This document shows, piece by piece, positions 10,694 to 23,300 of a DNA stretch of 64,000 bases. Within the stretch, counting starts at the first letter, position 1. Each line of letters opens with the position of its first letter. The stretch is from Alopecurus myosuroides (taxonomy: Eukaryota > Streptophyta > Magnoliopsida > Poales > Poaceae). The notes beneath the pieces are model-generated. The model ran no database searches. It was not told where the DNA came from and saw only the letters and a program-made list of their open reading frames with translations. The stretch is from the NCBI GenBank assembly GCA_028641055.1, contig CM054058.1, positions 237,439,551 through 237,503,550 on the forward strand, read 5' to 3'. Both the position numbers and the translations under genes were made by a program.

Positions 10694-11186
10694 TGACGAG
10701 GGGATGACTCCAGGACCTGTCGACTGGGCCTACCTGGTCTAAGGCCCAGCACTGAAGCCCAGCGCAAAGGACTACTCCATGGCTCTATAAGGCCCGGCAG
10801 CGGCCCACTCGTAAAACTTGCGGGGCAAGATGGAAAGCCTCCACCGACTAGGGCTAGGGTTTGTAACCCCTTCAGGTACGGCTCAAGACCCAACCATCTA
10901 TTTAAAGTCTAGGAGAGCAACCCGAGGGGGCCATCCAATCTCAGTTTTTCACCACCATAGCCATAGCTCGAGATCCAATCTCTCGGCAAGCGCATCCACC
11001 ATTGTAACCAATTTTCATAATACAAAGACAGACAAGCAGGATTAAGGGTTTTACCTCTAAGAGGGTCCCGAACCTCGGTAAATCGTGTCCCCCTGTTAGC
11101 CGACGTTGTTACCAGTGCCTACTTTGTTTTCCTACTCGAAACCCTATCGGATCATCCGAGAGATTTGTCGACATGCATAATCGACA
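10694..11186 (+). repeat. 5' LTR of Gypsy-3
   Basis: Starts TGACGAGGGGATGACTCC and ends ATGCATAATCGACA directly before the primer site. A tatttaaa TATA-like motif is near 10900. It is about 60 bp longer than the right LTR because of an indel around 10785-10850. Confidence 0.9.
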
Positions 11187-11204
11187 ATTGGCGCCGTCTG
11201 TGGG
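11187..11204 (+). other. Primer binding site of Gypsy-3
   Basis: attggcgccgtctgtggg follows the LTR end directly. TGGCGCC sites at this position are standard for Gypsy elements. Confidence 0.8.
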
Positions 11205-11371
11205 AACGACATGCGCTGGATCCATAGCATCATCGTCCTCATCTTCACCGAGCTTCAACTGGAGCCCGGAGACCTCGGCTCTTTCGGAGCCAATCTGCTT
11301 CGGGTCGTTCATCTACACGCCCCTCGCCGGAATCTCGCCCGGCGTTCAGCGGACTCCAGGAAGGCGTCAAC

Positions 11372-13016
11372 ATGACGTTCGGTGATCTCCGCTTCCGCTC
11401 CAGCAAGGAGGGAATCTTACGCTTCCCTGACCAAACCGAGCTTGATACATCAGACTCTGAATCCATATCGAGCCCGGCAATCCCGGAATCGCCACTTAGC
11501 GACACCGGCCGCAACTCGGAGTTTAGTGGTGGCTCCATCCGCTGCAACACGCGCGACTTCCACACTACCGCGACTGGGGGACCCTCCAAACTCAGCAAAG
11601 ATCGCTGGGCCACGCCAAAGACCTACGAGCCATATCTAGACCATGTCTACATGGCACATCTAGTCGAACAACCCGCCGAAACAGAGGCCAGCCTCGCGGC
11701 GCGGCAGCAGATTAAGGTTTCACGAGACGCCTGGGTCAAAGCAAAGACAGCGGTACATACGGGCCACCCGATAGAACCCAGATCTTCCCAGGAAGATCTG
11801 ATCGCGTACCACTACCACTTGTCGCTGAAGAGCCGCCAGTTATCGGACGCCCGCAAGGAACTCGAGTTACGCAAACAAGCGGTGAAAGCTTCGAGTGCGC
11901 GTCATGCCGCGCTATCCAGGACCCCCTCAACGGGAAACCAGCCCGTCAGGAAGGGAAAGTATGTCTCGAAGACCGCTCGCATGGACCAAGGGTCTCTCAG
12001 GAAGATCAGCAAAACCATCGACACCTCCCTCATGCACGTGGATGACAAGGGCAACATACACCCGACGACTCCTGCCGCCGCGGTCCTGGCCGCTGCCACC
12101 TATCTACAGGCAAACCAGCCGCGAGAAAATGACCCCCGCGCAGAGCAACATCGCCAAGTCCAAAAAGGGATAGGCATGGCCGGGGCAGCCATCATCGCCC
12201 TGACTCGCAAAAACGCGGAAACTCTTGAAGCTGATAAAACGTCTCGAGTGGACAAAATACCCCGCGGACGCGGGAGTACGTCACCAAGAAGAGGGGACAG
12301 GGGATCGCCTCACCGCCCCAGGGACAAAGAAGCGAGACGCGGAGGCGACAGCCCGCGCAGCGATGACGATAGCCTGCGACACCGTGACAGTAGCCCACGA
12401 CACCACGGAAGTCGCTCGCGACATTGCAGCAGGGAACCACGGTAGGAAGATAATCGCGACTGGGCCCAATACGACACGCGTGGGGAAATTGTGCAAAGTA
12501 AGGTCGATAAGGCTCGCGCACACAGACACCGCACCCGATCGTTGTCCACCTCCTCTGACCAGGAAGCGTGCGGCGCGATGTGCTTCAGCAGCAGCATCCG
12601 CGAGGCACCAATGCCCAAGAGATTCAAACTCACGACGGAAGTCCCGATACGACGGCTCGCAGGAACCCAAGACCTGGATTTTAGACTATCTGACCGCGGT
12701 GAAGTGCCAGCGCTGGAACAAAATTACAGCCATCCAGTACCTAAACCCGCACCTTGTCGGCGTAGCCCAAAGTTGGCTCGAAGGAAAACCGCGCGCGTAT
12801 TACAGATACAGGGACGATCTCACCCGCGACTTCGAAAAGAATTTCCAGGTAACATACAAGCGGCCAACGTCTATCGAGGAACTGCGAGCCTGCAGGCAGA
12901 AGAGCGGCGAATCTACCCGCGAGTACATCCAGAGATGGACTACGCTCAAAAACACAGCGAGGAACATATCGGAAGAAATAGCAGTCGAAACTTTCACCAA
13001 GGGTGCTCGACGCACG
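11372..13016 (+). pseudogene. Gypsy-3 gag, N-terminal part, cut by Copia-2
   Basis: ATG at 11372 (MTFGDLRFRSSKEG...) opens a 357-codon frame ending in an Arg/Ser-rich tail (SPRHHGSRSRHCSREPR). After a frame change, the retrotransposon gag (PF03732-like) core appears at about 12660-13010. Its text includes WILDYLTAVKCQRWN, AQSWLEGKP and TREYIQRW. Frameshifts near 12200-12480 separate the two parts. Gag forms the particle. The frame is interrupted at 13016 by Copia-2 (target gcacg) and continues at 36178. Confidence 0.82.
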
Positions 13017-14667
13017 TGAAGGGTATGTTGCATAGAAAACAAAAAATTTCCTACGCGCGATAAACCCGAATGGCCAAGATCTAATCTATGAGATGAAAGG
13101 CAACGGGGATAAAGAGAGTCTTGAGATAACATACCCTCGAAGACTCAAAGTGGTACAAGATAAAATATCGTTGTTGGCAAAGTCGTACTCACGCCGATCC
13201 CGAGCGAGAAGAAGTGCACCGCAATCCGGCGGTGCCTCCGTAATCGGTCACACGTTCAGCTCGATGAAGACTTCCGTTCCCTCGATCCAACGGGTAGCGG
13301 AAGTAGAGGATCCCCGTGGAACTCCAGCAGCACGACGGCATGGTGGTGGTGAAGAATCCCACGGTCAGGGCTTCGCCAAGCCGAAGACCATGGAATGGAG
13401 CAGCGGGTGGAGGGAAAAGGGAGTGGGCAAGTGTATAGAGAAGAGGGAGCTCTCACCCTCCTTTTATAGGAGGGGGAGGCAGCCCAAGGGGGGGTGTGGC
13501 TAGCCATGGGTGCCCCCACCCCTTCCTCTCTTCATGTGAGTGGAAGCCCCACTCACACCCACTCATACTCCCTTAATTTTCCACTTAGAAAATCCAAAGG
13601 TTTTTTTAATAAATAAATAAAACATTTGTATTTCTTTATTTATATTTGTTAATTTCATTAACAAACATTTTCATGCAGCTCCTCAAATCATTTGTTAATT
13701 CTATTAGCAACCATTTGATGAAAAACCCCTTGAACTATTTCAATTTTCCCCCGAAACAATTTTTTCGGAGCTGCCCAAAATATTCTTCGGTATTCTGTAT
13801 CCTCTCTAACACTTCATTGAACCTTAAGTGTGTTACCCTACGGTTCGCGAATAATATAGACATGACTGAGACTCCTCTCCGATCAATAATCAACAGCGGG
13901 ATCTGGAGATCCGTGATGACTCTTATATATTCAACAATGACTCTCGTGATCGTGTGAGCCTTTCAACGTCGTAACGATTTCCCTTTGTCTCGCGATATTT
14001 TACTTGTCCGAGATCCGATCATCGGTATCCACCATACCTTGTTCGATCTCGTTATCCGACAAGTACTCTTTTCTCATTCCCGTGATATAACATCCTTGTG
14101 ATCATATCACGTGCTTGCAAGCAGTGTCGATGTGATATCACCGAGAGAGCCCCGAGTATATCTCTCCGTCACAGTGGATGGACAAATCCCATTCTTGATC
14201 CATGAGCTTCAACTAACACTTTCCGAATACCTAATGCCACCTTTATAGTCACCCTGTTACGGTGTGACGTTTGATGTCATCAACGTATTCTTTCGGTATT
14301 AGTGATTAACATGATCTCATGGTCTAAGGAACAATGTTACTCCGAATGTAAGACATAACAACAAAACTAAATGACTTGATCATACTTTTATACTTAGTTA
14401 GGGTATAAGTTCATCATGTCATTCTCCTAATGACATGATCCCGTTATTAACAACATCCAATGTCTATGATCAAGAAACCTTGATCATCTGTTAATCAACG
14501 AGCTGGTTAAAAGAGAGGCTTCACTAGGAAAGTTGGTTTGTTTATTAATCACACATGTATCAACGTTTCTGGTTAATACAGTTCTAGCATGAGAAATAAA
14601 CATCTATCATAAACAAGGAGTAACATAATAAACACTTTATTATTGCCTCTCGGGCATATTCCCTTCA
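13017..14667 (-). repeat. 3' LTR of Copia-2 (1651 bp)
   Basis: On the minus strand it starts TGAAGGGAATATGCCCGAG at 14667 and ends ...ACATACCCTTCA at 13017. It keeps intact TG...CA ends and is flanked by gcacg. Small ORFs inside (for example 13093-13503) are LTR sequence, not genes. Confidence 0.92.
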
Positions 14668-14678
14668 GTCTCCCACTT
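14668..14678 (-). other. Polypurine tract of Copia-2
   Basis: The minus-strand AAGTGGGAGAC lies directly before the 3' LTR start TGAAGGG. This is the expected plus-strand primer position. Confidence 0.75.
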
Positions 14679-14700
14679 GCACTAGGGGCAATAATCTATA

Positions 14701-16248
14701 TTACATAGTGATGAATCTAACACCCATTGAGTTCTGGTGTTGATCATGTTTTGCCCTTGAGAGAGTTTTAGTCAACGGATCTGCCACATTCAAATCCGTA
14801 TGTACTTTGCAAATTTTCACATCCCCATCTGCGACATGCTCACGGATGGAGTGAAAACGGCGCTTGATATGCTTGGAATTCTTGTGAGACCTTGGCTCCT
14901 TAGCATTGGCTATCGCACCATTGTTGTCACAATAGATAACCATTGGATCCAGCGCACTCGGAACCACGCCTAGTTCGGATATGAACTCCTTCATCCAAAC
15001 TGCTTCCTGTGTTGCCTCCGAGGCAGCAACATATTCTGCTTCTGTTGATGATCTCGCCACCACGGATTGCTTGGAACTCCTCCAGCTTACAACTCCTCCA
15101 TTCATAACAAATACGTACCCGGACTGAGACTTAGAGTCATCCGGATCAGTGTCAAAGCTAGCATCAATGTAACATCTTGCGACGAGCCCTTCTTCACCGC
15201 CATATATGAGAAACATATCCTTAGTTCTTCTCAAGTACTTAAAGATATTCTTGACCGCCGTCCAGTGTTCCAAACCTGGATCGGATTGGTACCTTCTAGT
15301 CAAACTAATAGCATGTGCCACATCCGGTCTTGTACATAGCATAGCATACATGATAGAACCTATGGCTAAAGCATAGGGAATCTTATTCATTCTATCTGTA
15401 TCTTCTGTTGTAGTTGGACATTGAGTCTTACTCAACGTTTTGCCTTGCAACATAGGTAAGAACCCCTTCCTACTCTCTTCCATTATGAACTTCTTCATAA
15501 TCTTGTCAAGGTATGTACTTTGCGAAAGTCCAATTAAGCGCCTTGATCTATCCCTGTAGATTTTGATGCCTAATATATAAGCTGCTTCACCGAGGTCTTT
15601 CATCGAAAAACTACTGTTCAAATAACCTTTTACGCTTTTTAAAAGTTTTATATCATTTCCAATCAACAATATGTCATCCACATATAGTACTAGAAATGCT
15701 ACAGAGCTCCCACTCACTTTCTTGTAAATACAAGCTTCTCCGTATGTTTGGACAAATCACCCTTTGATCACCTTATCAAAACGGAGGTTCCAACTCCGGG
15801 ATGCTTGCTTCAGTCCATAAATGGAACGTTGAAGCTTGCACACCTTGTCAGCATCCTTAGGATCAACAAAACCTTTGGGTTGCATCATATACAACTCTTC
15901 CTCAGTGTCACCATTAAGGAACGCCGTTTTGACATCCATCTGCCAGATTTCATAATCAAAAAATGCAGCAACTGCTAACATAATCCTAACTGACTTAAGC
16001 ATCGCTACTGGTGAGAAAGTCTCATCATAGTCAACTCCTTGAATTTGTCGGAAACCTTTTGCGACAAGTCGAGCTTTATAGACGGTCACATTACCATCAG
16101 CGTCAGTTTTCTTTTTAAAGATCCATTTGTTCTCAACGGCCTTGCGGTCATCGGGTAAGTCCACCAAAGTCCAAACTTGGTTTTCGTACATGGATCCTAT
16201 TTTGGATTTCATGGCTTCAAGCCATTTGTTGGAATCTGGGCTCATCAT
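14701..16248 (-). pseudogene. Copia-2 reverse transcriptase and RNase H
   Basis: The minus frame from 16248 encodes the Copia RT (WIFKKKTDADGNV, ARLVAKGFRQIQGVDY, DVKTAFLNGD, IYGLKQASRSWN). After one in-frame TGA at 15757-15759 it continues through the catalytic LVLYVDDILLIG motif into RNase H (ARCYIDASFDTDPDDSKS, STEAEYVAASEA, CDNNGAIANAKEPRSH, VADPLTKTL), ending at 14701 next to the polypurine tract. The RT converts element RNA to DNA and RNase H removes the template. Apart from the TGA the frame is open over about 515 codons. It is separated from integrase by a one-base frameshift near 16245. Confidence 0.93.
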
Positions 16249-16685
16249 CGCTCATCATATGTCGCAGGGTCATCACCTCCATCTACCATGAAGTTTAATA
16301 CGGAATCTCCATATAGTTCAGGAGCTGTACGTTCCCTAGTTGACATGCGAGGTGCGGTAGTTTCCTCTACTGGAGTTTCATGATCTTGATCATTAGCTCT
16401 CTCTTCAACTGACGGGGTCGGCACCGGAACAACTTCCGGCGCTGCGCTACTCGCCATTCCAAGAAGAGAAGGTTCAATAACCTCGTCGAGTTCTACCTTC
16501 CTACTATTCATACCTTTCGAGAGAAACTCCTTCTCCAAAAAGGATCCATTCTTGACAACAAAAATCTTGCCTTCGGATCTGTGATAGAAGGTGTACCCTA
16601 TTGTTTCTTTAGGGTATCCTATGAAGACGCATTTTTCCGCTTTGGGTTCGAGTTTATCAGGTTGAAGCTTCTTCACATAAACATC
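16245..16685 (-). pseudogene. Copia-2 integrase C-terminal part, after the solo-LTR insertion
   Basis: Open minus frame VKKLQPDKLEPKAEKCVFIG...YPKETIGYTFYH, which normally follows directly on KVWGC in Copia integrases. KVWGC is found at the other side of the solo LTR (just above 18103). It ends at a premature TGA near 16245. Comparison with the following RT frame suggests one missing base there. The linker (PVPTPSVEERANDQDHETP) is the usual variable region between integrase and RT. Confidence 0.9.
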
Positions 16686-18098
16686 TGATGCATGTAAAAT
16701 GCATACATGAACTTTGCATGTTATTACTTGTTTTTCCTACATATTAGCAACTTATATTCATGTTTTATAATGATTTGGGGGATTTTCTAAACTATCCCCC
16801 TTCTTTTGGTTCTAACCCTGTTTTTCCAGAAAACGTACTTTTTAGTATTTCAGACTTTCCGGGAGCTTCGGGACTCCAAAAAGGGCAAGGCCAAAGAGCA
16901 CGGTTCAGAATTTTCGAGACGAAGACCATGGGCCAAAGTAGAGGGTCAAAAGGCAAACCAGGTGGCAAAGAGGACACTCCATGCGGCCAGATTCCTTGGC
17001 CGCGTGAGAGGCCCCCTTTTTGCCCCCGTGGCTCTGATGCCGTCGATCTTTCTTCTCCCGAGTGTCTCGTGACCTAAAAAACGACTATATAAAGGGTCCC
17101 CTGGCCTTTTCGAGGAGGAGGCGAAGCCGAGAGACGAAACCACGAAACAGAGAGACAGAAGGCTGCCGCCGGAGAAGATCGGAGGGGGGAAACGCCGCCG
17201 GGATCACCCCCGGAGGGCTCCACCCCCTCCGGCGTGTTCATCATCAACATCTACAGCAAGATCAGCTCCATCTCTCCACTGTAATCTCTTGGCAAACATG
17301 ATGTATGATGCAATACTATATTCCCTTGATGTATTGTGTCTCCCCGTCTATGTTTGAGTAGTGAATTGTTCTTGGCAATGGTGAAATAGTTCGTTGATTG
17401 GTTGCATACAAGTTTGTTATCTTCTATGATTGTCTTTATGTACAATATATGAGTGCACGCATATGTTGGGGAATGCATGTAAGGTGATCACCTGTAGCAT
17501 AATGGAGTGGTGGTGACTTGGGAGTGACAGTAACCTGAGACCGAGCCACAAAGTTAAGTTATTGGGGGATATATATAGGGGACCTTAGAACGTAAGGCTA
17601 TGGTGGGACTTTATGTCTTAATCAATCTTGTGCAGTCATTTACTTGGCCACATGATCCATCATAAGGGGTTGTAGATCATTTACTTGACTATACCTATTC
17701 ATGGCTCCTTCCTAGAAGAAACAACTAAGACTAAAACATGTGCTTCACTAATTGTGACAACCACACGAACGAAACACCTATTGCTAGAACACTTGCTCCC
17801 TTGAGATACTTGAGATATTTGCTGCTTGCTACTTGTGAAACTTGCTTTAGAAACTTGCTCTAGGATTACTTGCATTTTAAACTTGCTTCACTAGTTACTA
17901 GACAAACCACACTCCACGTCACTTGCTTTTAATTAGTTAGTTCCTTTTAGTCAAACTTATTGCTTTGGATAAACATCCATATAAGAGGGTTATAGGGCTT
18001 TAGAGAATAGATAGCTTACCTTCAGCTCCTCGTGGGTTCGACACTCAAATACTTATCGAAAGGTACTACAATTGATCTCCTGCACTTGGGAGTCATCA
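16686..18098 (+). repeat. Solo LTR of the LARD-like family inside Copia-2 integrase
   Basis: A full-length LTR (1413 bp) in plus orientation, from TGATGCATGTAAAATGCATA to GCACTTGGGAGTCATCA. It matches the reverse complement of 7569-8992. Flanks acatc (16681-16685) and atatc (18099-18103) are a target duplication with one mismatch. No interior or second LTR is present, so the element was reduced to one LTR by recombination. It splits the integrase frame between KVWGCD and VKKLQP. Confidence 0.93.
17086..17093 (+). promoter_or_regulatory. TATA box of the solo LTR
   Basis: tatataaa in acgactatataaagggtccc, with the same motif at the same place in the LTRs at 2500-3499 and 7569-8992 (minus strand). 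It would drive transcription toward higher coordinates, antisense to Copia-2. Confidence 0.6.
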
Positions 18099-18103
18099 AT
18101 ATC

Positions 18104-19448
18104 GCATCCCCAAACTTTTAGAAATGACAGCTTAGGTTTGTTTCCAAACCATAATTCATACGGTGTCTTTTCAACGGATTTAGATGGTGCCCTATTTAAA
18201 GTGAATGCAGCGGTCTCTAGTGCATAACCCCAAAACAATAGTGGCAAATCTGTAACAGACATCATAGATCGAACCATATCCAATAAAGTACGATTACGAC
18301 GTTCGGAAACACCATTACGTTGTGGTGTTCCGGCAGGTGTGAGTTGTGAAACTATTCCACATTGTTTCATATGCATGCCAAACTCGTAAGTTAGATATTC
18401 ACCTCCACGATCAGATTGTAGAAATTTAATGTTTCTGTTACGATGATTTTCAACTTCACACTGAAATTCTTTGAACTTTTCAAATGTCTCAGATTTGTGT
18501 TTCATTAAGTAAATATACCCATATCTACTCAAATCATCTGTGAAAGTGACAAAATAACGATATCCACCGCGCGCCGATACACTCATTGGTCCACACACAT
18601 CAGTATGTATGATTTCCAGTAAGTCTGTCGCCCGTTCCATGGTTCCAGAAAATGGGGTTCTAGTAATCTTGCCCATAAGGCATGGTTCACATGTTTCAAA
18701 TGATTCATAATCAAGTGATTCTAAGATTCCATCAGAATGGAGCTTCTTCATGCGTTTAATACCAATATGACCTAAGCGGCAATGCCACATGTAAGTAGAA
18801 ATATCATCATTTAACTTAATTCTTTTGGCATTCACATTATGAATATGTGTATCAATACTATCAAGATTCAAAAGAAATAAACCATTCTTCTTGGGTGCAT
18901 GACCATAAAAGATATTATTCATATAAATCGAACAACCATTGTTCTCAGACTTAAAGGAATAACCATTCCGCATTAAGAAAGATCCAGAAACGATATTCAT
19001 GCTTAATGCAGGCACCAAATAACAATTATTGAGGTTTATAACTAATCCCGATGGTAGACGTAGAGGCAGCGTCCCGACGGCGATCACATCAACTCTTGAT
19101 CCATTGCCGACGCGCATCGTCACCTCGTCCTTTGCTAGTGGTCGCTTATTCTGCAGCTCCTGCTTCGAGTTACATATGTGAGCAACCGAACCAGTATCAA
19201 ATACCCAGGTGCTACTGCGAGTACTAGTAAGGTACACATCAATAACAAGTATATCATATATACCTTTGTTCACTTTGCCGGCCTTCTTATTTGCCAGATA
19301 TTTGGGGCAATTGCGCTTCCAGTGGCCAGTACCCTTGCAATAAAAGCACTCAGTCTCAGGCTTAGGGCCATACTTGGTTTTCTTCTCAGGAGCAGCAACA
19401 GATTTGCCACCGTTCTTGAAGTTTACCCTTGGCTTGCCGTTCTTGCCT
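18104..19448 (-). pseudogene. Copia-2 gag C-terminus, protease and integrase core
   Basis: Read on the minus strand from 19448: lysine-rich gag tail, CCHC zinc knuckle (CFYCKGTGHWKRNC, about 19348-19307), protease with the DTG active site (WVFDTGSVAHICNS), GAG pre-integrase zinc motif (WHCRLGHIG...CEPCLMGK), then integrase core. Catalytic residues are the Asp of HTDVCGPM, the Asp of LQSDRGGEY and the Glu of NGVSERRNR. The frame is open from 19448 to the solo LTR. Integrase inserts the DNA copy and protease cuts the polyprotein. The frame is cut at 19448 by Gypsy-2 (target ttgcc) and at 18104 by the solo LTR. Confidence 0.92.
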
Positions 19449-19913
19449 GTCGTGGGATAATCACAGCAGACGTTACCGGGGGTAACTTGTCTTGGGGCAA
19501 TTCGACTCTGGTGTTTGGGAGAGGGTTTAGCTCAAGGGAAACCATGGTGATATGCGATCTGGTAGCCGGCAATCGAGTCGCCGAGTCTCCGATCTGAATA
19601 TATTATCTCAACTCTCATGTTACAAAGGATACTCGAATATCTCGCGAGTGTATGATTTCTTCTTAATCTAACACTAGGGGCCGGCTTATATAATATCCGG
19701 ACCCCCTGGCTTACCGCCCAAGGCATACTCGGAATCCTACCCGGACACTGCTTACAAAACCTAAGTTTCCCTATCGGAACCCACAGACCGGGTTACGAGG
19801 CCTACACTCTGGGCCTTCTAGAAACTCCTTTTCCCTAAGCCGGATCTTGCACAGCACCCTTTGGGCCGAGTTACACCTTGGCGTTAGCCTACCGGGTTAT
19901 CATCCCTCCACCA
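19449..19913 (-). repeat. 3' LTR of Gypsy-2
   Basis: On the minus strand it runs from TGGTGGAGGGATGATAACC (19913) to TTATCCCACGACA (19449). A TATATAAGCC promoter motif is near 19694-19685. The partner at 32215-32680 begins TGATGG, so one transition separates the ends. Confidence 0.95.
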
Positions 19914-19923
19914 GTAGTCCCCA
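19914..19923 (-). other. Polypurine tract of Gypsy-2
   Basis: The minus-strand TGGGGACTAC abuts the 3' LTR start. Similar GGGGACTTGGGG tracts occur farther inside, near 24648-24741. Confidence 0.65.
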
Positions 19924-20300
19924 GAATAGCTTGGGCTTCACGGGATCCTCCTTGAAGCGCATGCTATTCCCTGCAAAAATAACAAACATACAAGTTCATA
20001 GAGGCCAGGTTAGGTTGCTTTGATAAACAGCTAGGCCTAACTCCACTGGTGGTCCATATAATAACCCGGCTTTCTCCAAATCCACCTTCATTTTCCCGGG
20101 TCAACACTCCGAGGAAAACGCAGTAGACCCGGGTCATTTCATTTGTTAACTGGCCCGGATATCGCGGAAGGGATTTGCTTCCGATCGTTTCCGGATATCG
20201 CGCGGGGGCACTTAACGCATATCCCAAAATTTCCGGGCGGGTATCCCTCTCCAAAAATTTTGGCTCCCGCTCACTTGACCTAATTTTCCCCACCCGCACC

Positions 20301-20308
20301 TATAAATA
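20301..20308 (+). promoter_or_regulatory. TATA box of the Gypsy-2 antisense gene
   Basis: tataaata within cacctataaataggtgcc lies on the plus strand between the 3' LTR and the antisense gene. The presumed 5' UTR downstream (about 20330-20581) is GC-rich and contains no ATG, as expected for a genuine gene leader. It is outside the LTR, so this gene has its own promoter. Confidence 0.72.
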
Positions 20309-20329
20309 GGTGCCCTGGGGGGGTAACAT

Positions 20330-23300
20330 AGGCTTAACGTGCCATTTCTCCTCCATCTTCTCCCTCTCCGGTGCCATCTCGCTCGATCTCACAGCCGCGC
20401 CGCCACGGAGCCCACGGACGTGCCACCGGAGCCGAGCCGCTGCCACTTGCGCTCGTCCACGGCTCGTACCGCGCCGCCGTCAGCTTCTGCCGCCGCGCCC
20501 TCGAGCTGCCCGCGAGGAGTTCCAAAGGGGCACCACAGCTGCGCCATCTGCCGCCGTCGCGCCATCCTTCAATCCGCACCGGTGAGCTTCCTATCTCCAT
20601 TAATTTCTACTCCAAACTTTCCGTTCGATTTAGATTGGATCTAGGTTTACCCGCGGGCTAGTTTCTTGCTCCATACCGAATTAGATTACTCAACTTCATC
20701 CTTGCTTGCCTAATCGCTCAATAATAGATCTAATTACTCTCTCCTATTACTCGCAATCATAAATTTCTCCGCGAATTTCTCTGGAAATTTTCCAATCTAG
20801 ACGTAGTCCGTCTAAGATTTCCGCAGTTGTTCTTCGATACCCGGACAATTCTCTATTTCCGGATCTTCTATTTTCACTAGTTAACCAGACAATCAACTCC
20901 TTTTCATAGTTGCTCATCGATACTTTAGATAACTCATAGCTTCCGTACTGTTTACTGATACTCGGATAACTCGTGGATTCCATACTGTTTACTGATACTC
21001 GGATAACCGGTATTTTCCGGGTCTTTGTTACTCATGTTTTGTACTCTTTGCCTTGTGTTCTCCAGACCGAACAAATGGCTCCAAAGAAGAAGGGCAAACA
21101 GCCGGCAAAGCCAAGGTCAACCCAATCCATCTCCGCCAACTGGGCACGGTCTACCGTGACCCAGGCCAAGCTAGAAGAGCTCGCCGAGTCAGGCGTTCTC
21201 CCTCCTCAGAAGGAGATCCATTGGAGAGTACCGGGTGACGAGACCCGGCCTACCCCCAACCCCAATGAGGTAATCTGCTTCATTGAGCACGTGATCCGGG
21301 GGTTTTGCCCCCCGGGTCACTCTTTTTTCCGTGAAGTCCTCAGCCATTACGGCCTCCGGGTATTCGACATAGGGCCTAACTCTATGTTGAACATCACCCA
21401 TTTCATAGTCCTTTGTGAATCCTACTTGTGCATCCCCCCGAATCTGGCTTTATTTATCGAACTATTCCAATGCAAGCCGTGCCGCGAAAGCGGTGACGGG
21501 GCCCTCTTGGCCTGCGGCGGAGTTTCTATCCAACGCCGTAAAAATTCGCCTATGCCGACTCTAAGTCTTAACTCACATGTTAAGCATTGGTAGCAATCTT
21601 TCTTCTATTGCCGGGACACCTCCCCACCCGGCGAAAGGAAATTGCCGGGTTACTCGGAGGGTCTCCTTGACCTTTCCGACACTTTCAACGCCTTTGCCTC
21701 AGAGTCGGACAGAGATTCCATTCAGCCCCTCCTAGCTAAGATAGCCGTCCTTTCCGCCCACAGTCTTCTTGGGCTCAACCTAGTTAAAACCTAGGTAGAT
21801 TTCCGGATTCAGCCCAACTCCATTCGCTCAAAGCTGATGTGCGAATACTCGGGACACGTCACGGACGCGATCCGCTATTCCTCGAAGAATTATCCGGCTG
21901 GCGATACCAACAAGACCATCAAAAGCTTCCTAACCGAGAAGATGGAAGTGATCAAAAATATAGCCGGGTTAGCACCGTTCACTCGGGATAACCCGGCTCC
22001 AGCGGTAAGATCCGATACTTATTCACTTACTCTTGTACTTTCACTTGATACAACTACTAACTCTCACTTTTATACCTTTATCTTAGGCTGATAATGCTTT
22101 CTGGAACATCGAGACCCCTCCCAACTCCGGGAACCCGAAGGAAGAAGAAGAATCGGCTGACACTGATGAAGGTATCACCCGGGTTTCAATCACCTTAACC
22201 TCTGTTACTTTGCTTTCCCATTTTTTTCTCTTTTTCCGACTATGTATTTGTGCCTTTCAGGGATGGATGATAAGGATGACAAGGATGACCAGGGAGACCC
22301 AGAAGAAAATGAGAGCGATAAAAGCGAGGCTGAGCCGGAAGTTGAGGTCGGAGCCAAGAGGAAAACCCGAGGGGTCGTCTTCAAGGTTCCCTACTCTTCC
22401 ATGTCCTCCAAACCCTATTCTTTTGATAATATGCGCGAACTTAACCGACAGTTATCCAATTCGCCACACTTGAAGGATCCGCCTCCGAGCAAGCGCAGGG
22501 TAACCTGGAATTCCCCGGGTGATGATCCCCTCAACCCGGGTATTCCCACGTCCCCAGCTCGCCGCACTGGTATTCCTCCATCTCATCCCTGCAACTCACC
22601 TCAAAGACACCCTTCCCCCAATCATCCATTAGCCGGACAGTTCCGGGTCTCACTCTTGGATTCTGTAACAGCCTCATCCGCGTCCAGCAGCGAACTCCCG
22701 GCGGATTTCGTGGTGAACGCCGGGTAAGTTACATTTCCTGCTAAGCGATATACTAGTCCTTTTGATAACCTTCATTTTTTGCTACTAACCACTTCTCTTT
22801 TCTTTCCTTAGCGCCTAGGTCTCGATCAGTGACCCGGATAACATGGACACAGACAACCGGGAGACTGAAGGGCCGGTTGATGATATGGACGCCGCAACTG
22901 GCGGTGCTGGTGAAGAGAACCAAGAACAAGACCCCCTGACTGACTCGGCCCGGCAGGAAACCGGGTCTCCCAAGCCATCTGAGGAAGCTGAGGACGACGA
23001 CGTCGAGATCCTGGACACAAGGATGGGCACTCCCAATCCGGACACCCAGGCAACCCGGGTCTCGACCCCAAAGTCGGAGAAGGTTCGTCCTCCGAGTGAT
23101 CAGGCCGCCGGCTCTTCCGGTACCAAGCCCGAGGATATGACCTTTACCCAGAAGCTTGACGCCCTGCACACCTTGAGGGCTGATGAAGAAAATGTCCTAG
23201 AAGCCTTGATAGCCAAACATGAGGTAAAACCGAGTAATATTGCCTGTATACTTGTCTAGTCCCCAAGTTTCGAGTGAACTTATTGATAATTTGCTTGGAA

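Noticed and set aside
13093..13503. 136-aa ORF near 13.1-13.5 kb and its counterpart near 34.8-35.2 kb
   Set aside because: Both lie inside the paired Copia-2 LTRs.
20334..20661. Short overlapping ORFs at 20.3-20.7 kb
   Set aside because: They lie in the GC-rich leader and first intron of the antisense gene and lack an ATG in the predicted spliced leader.
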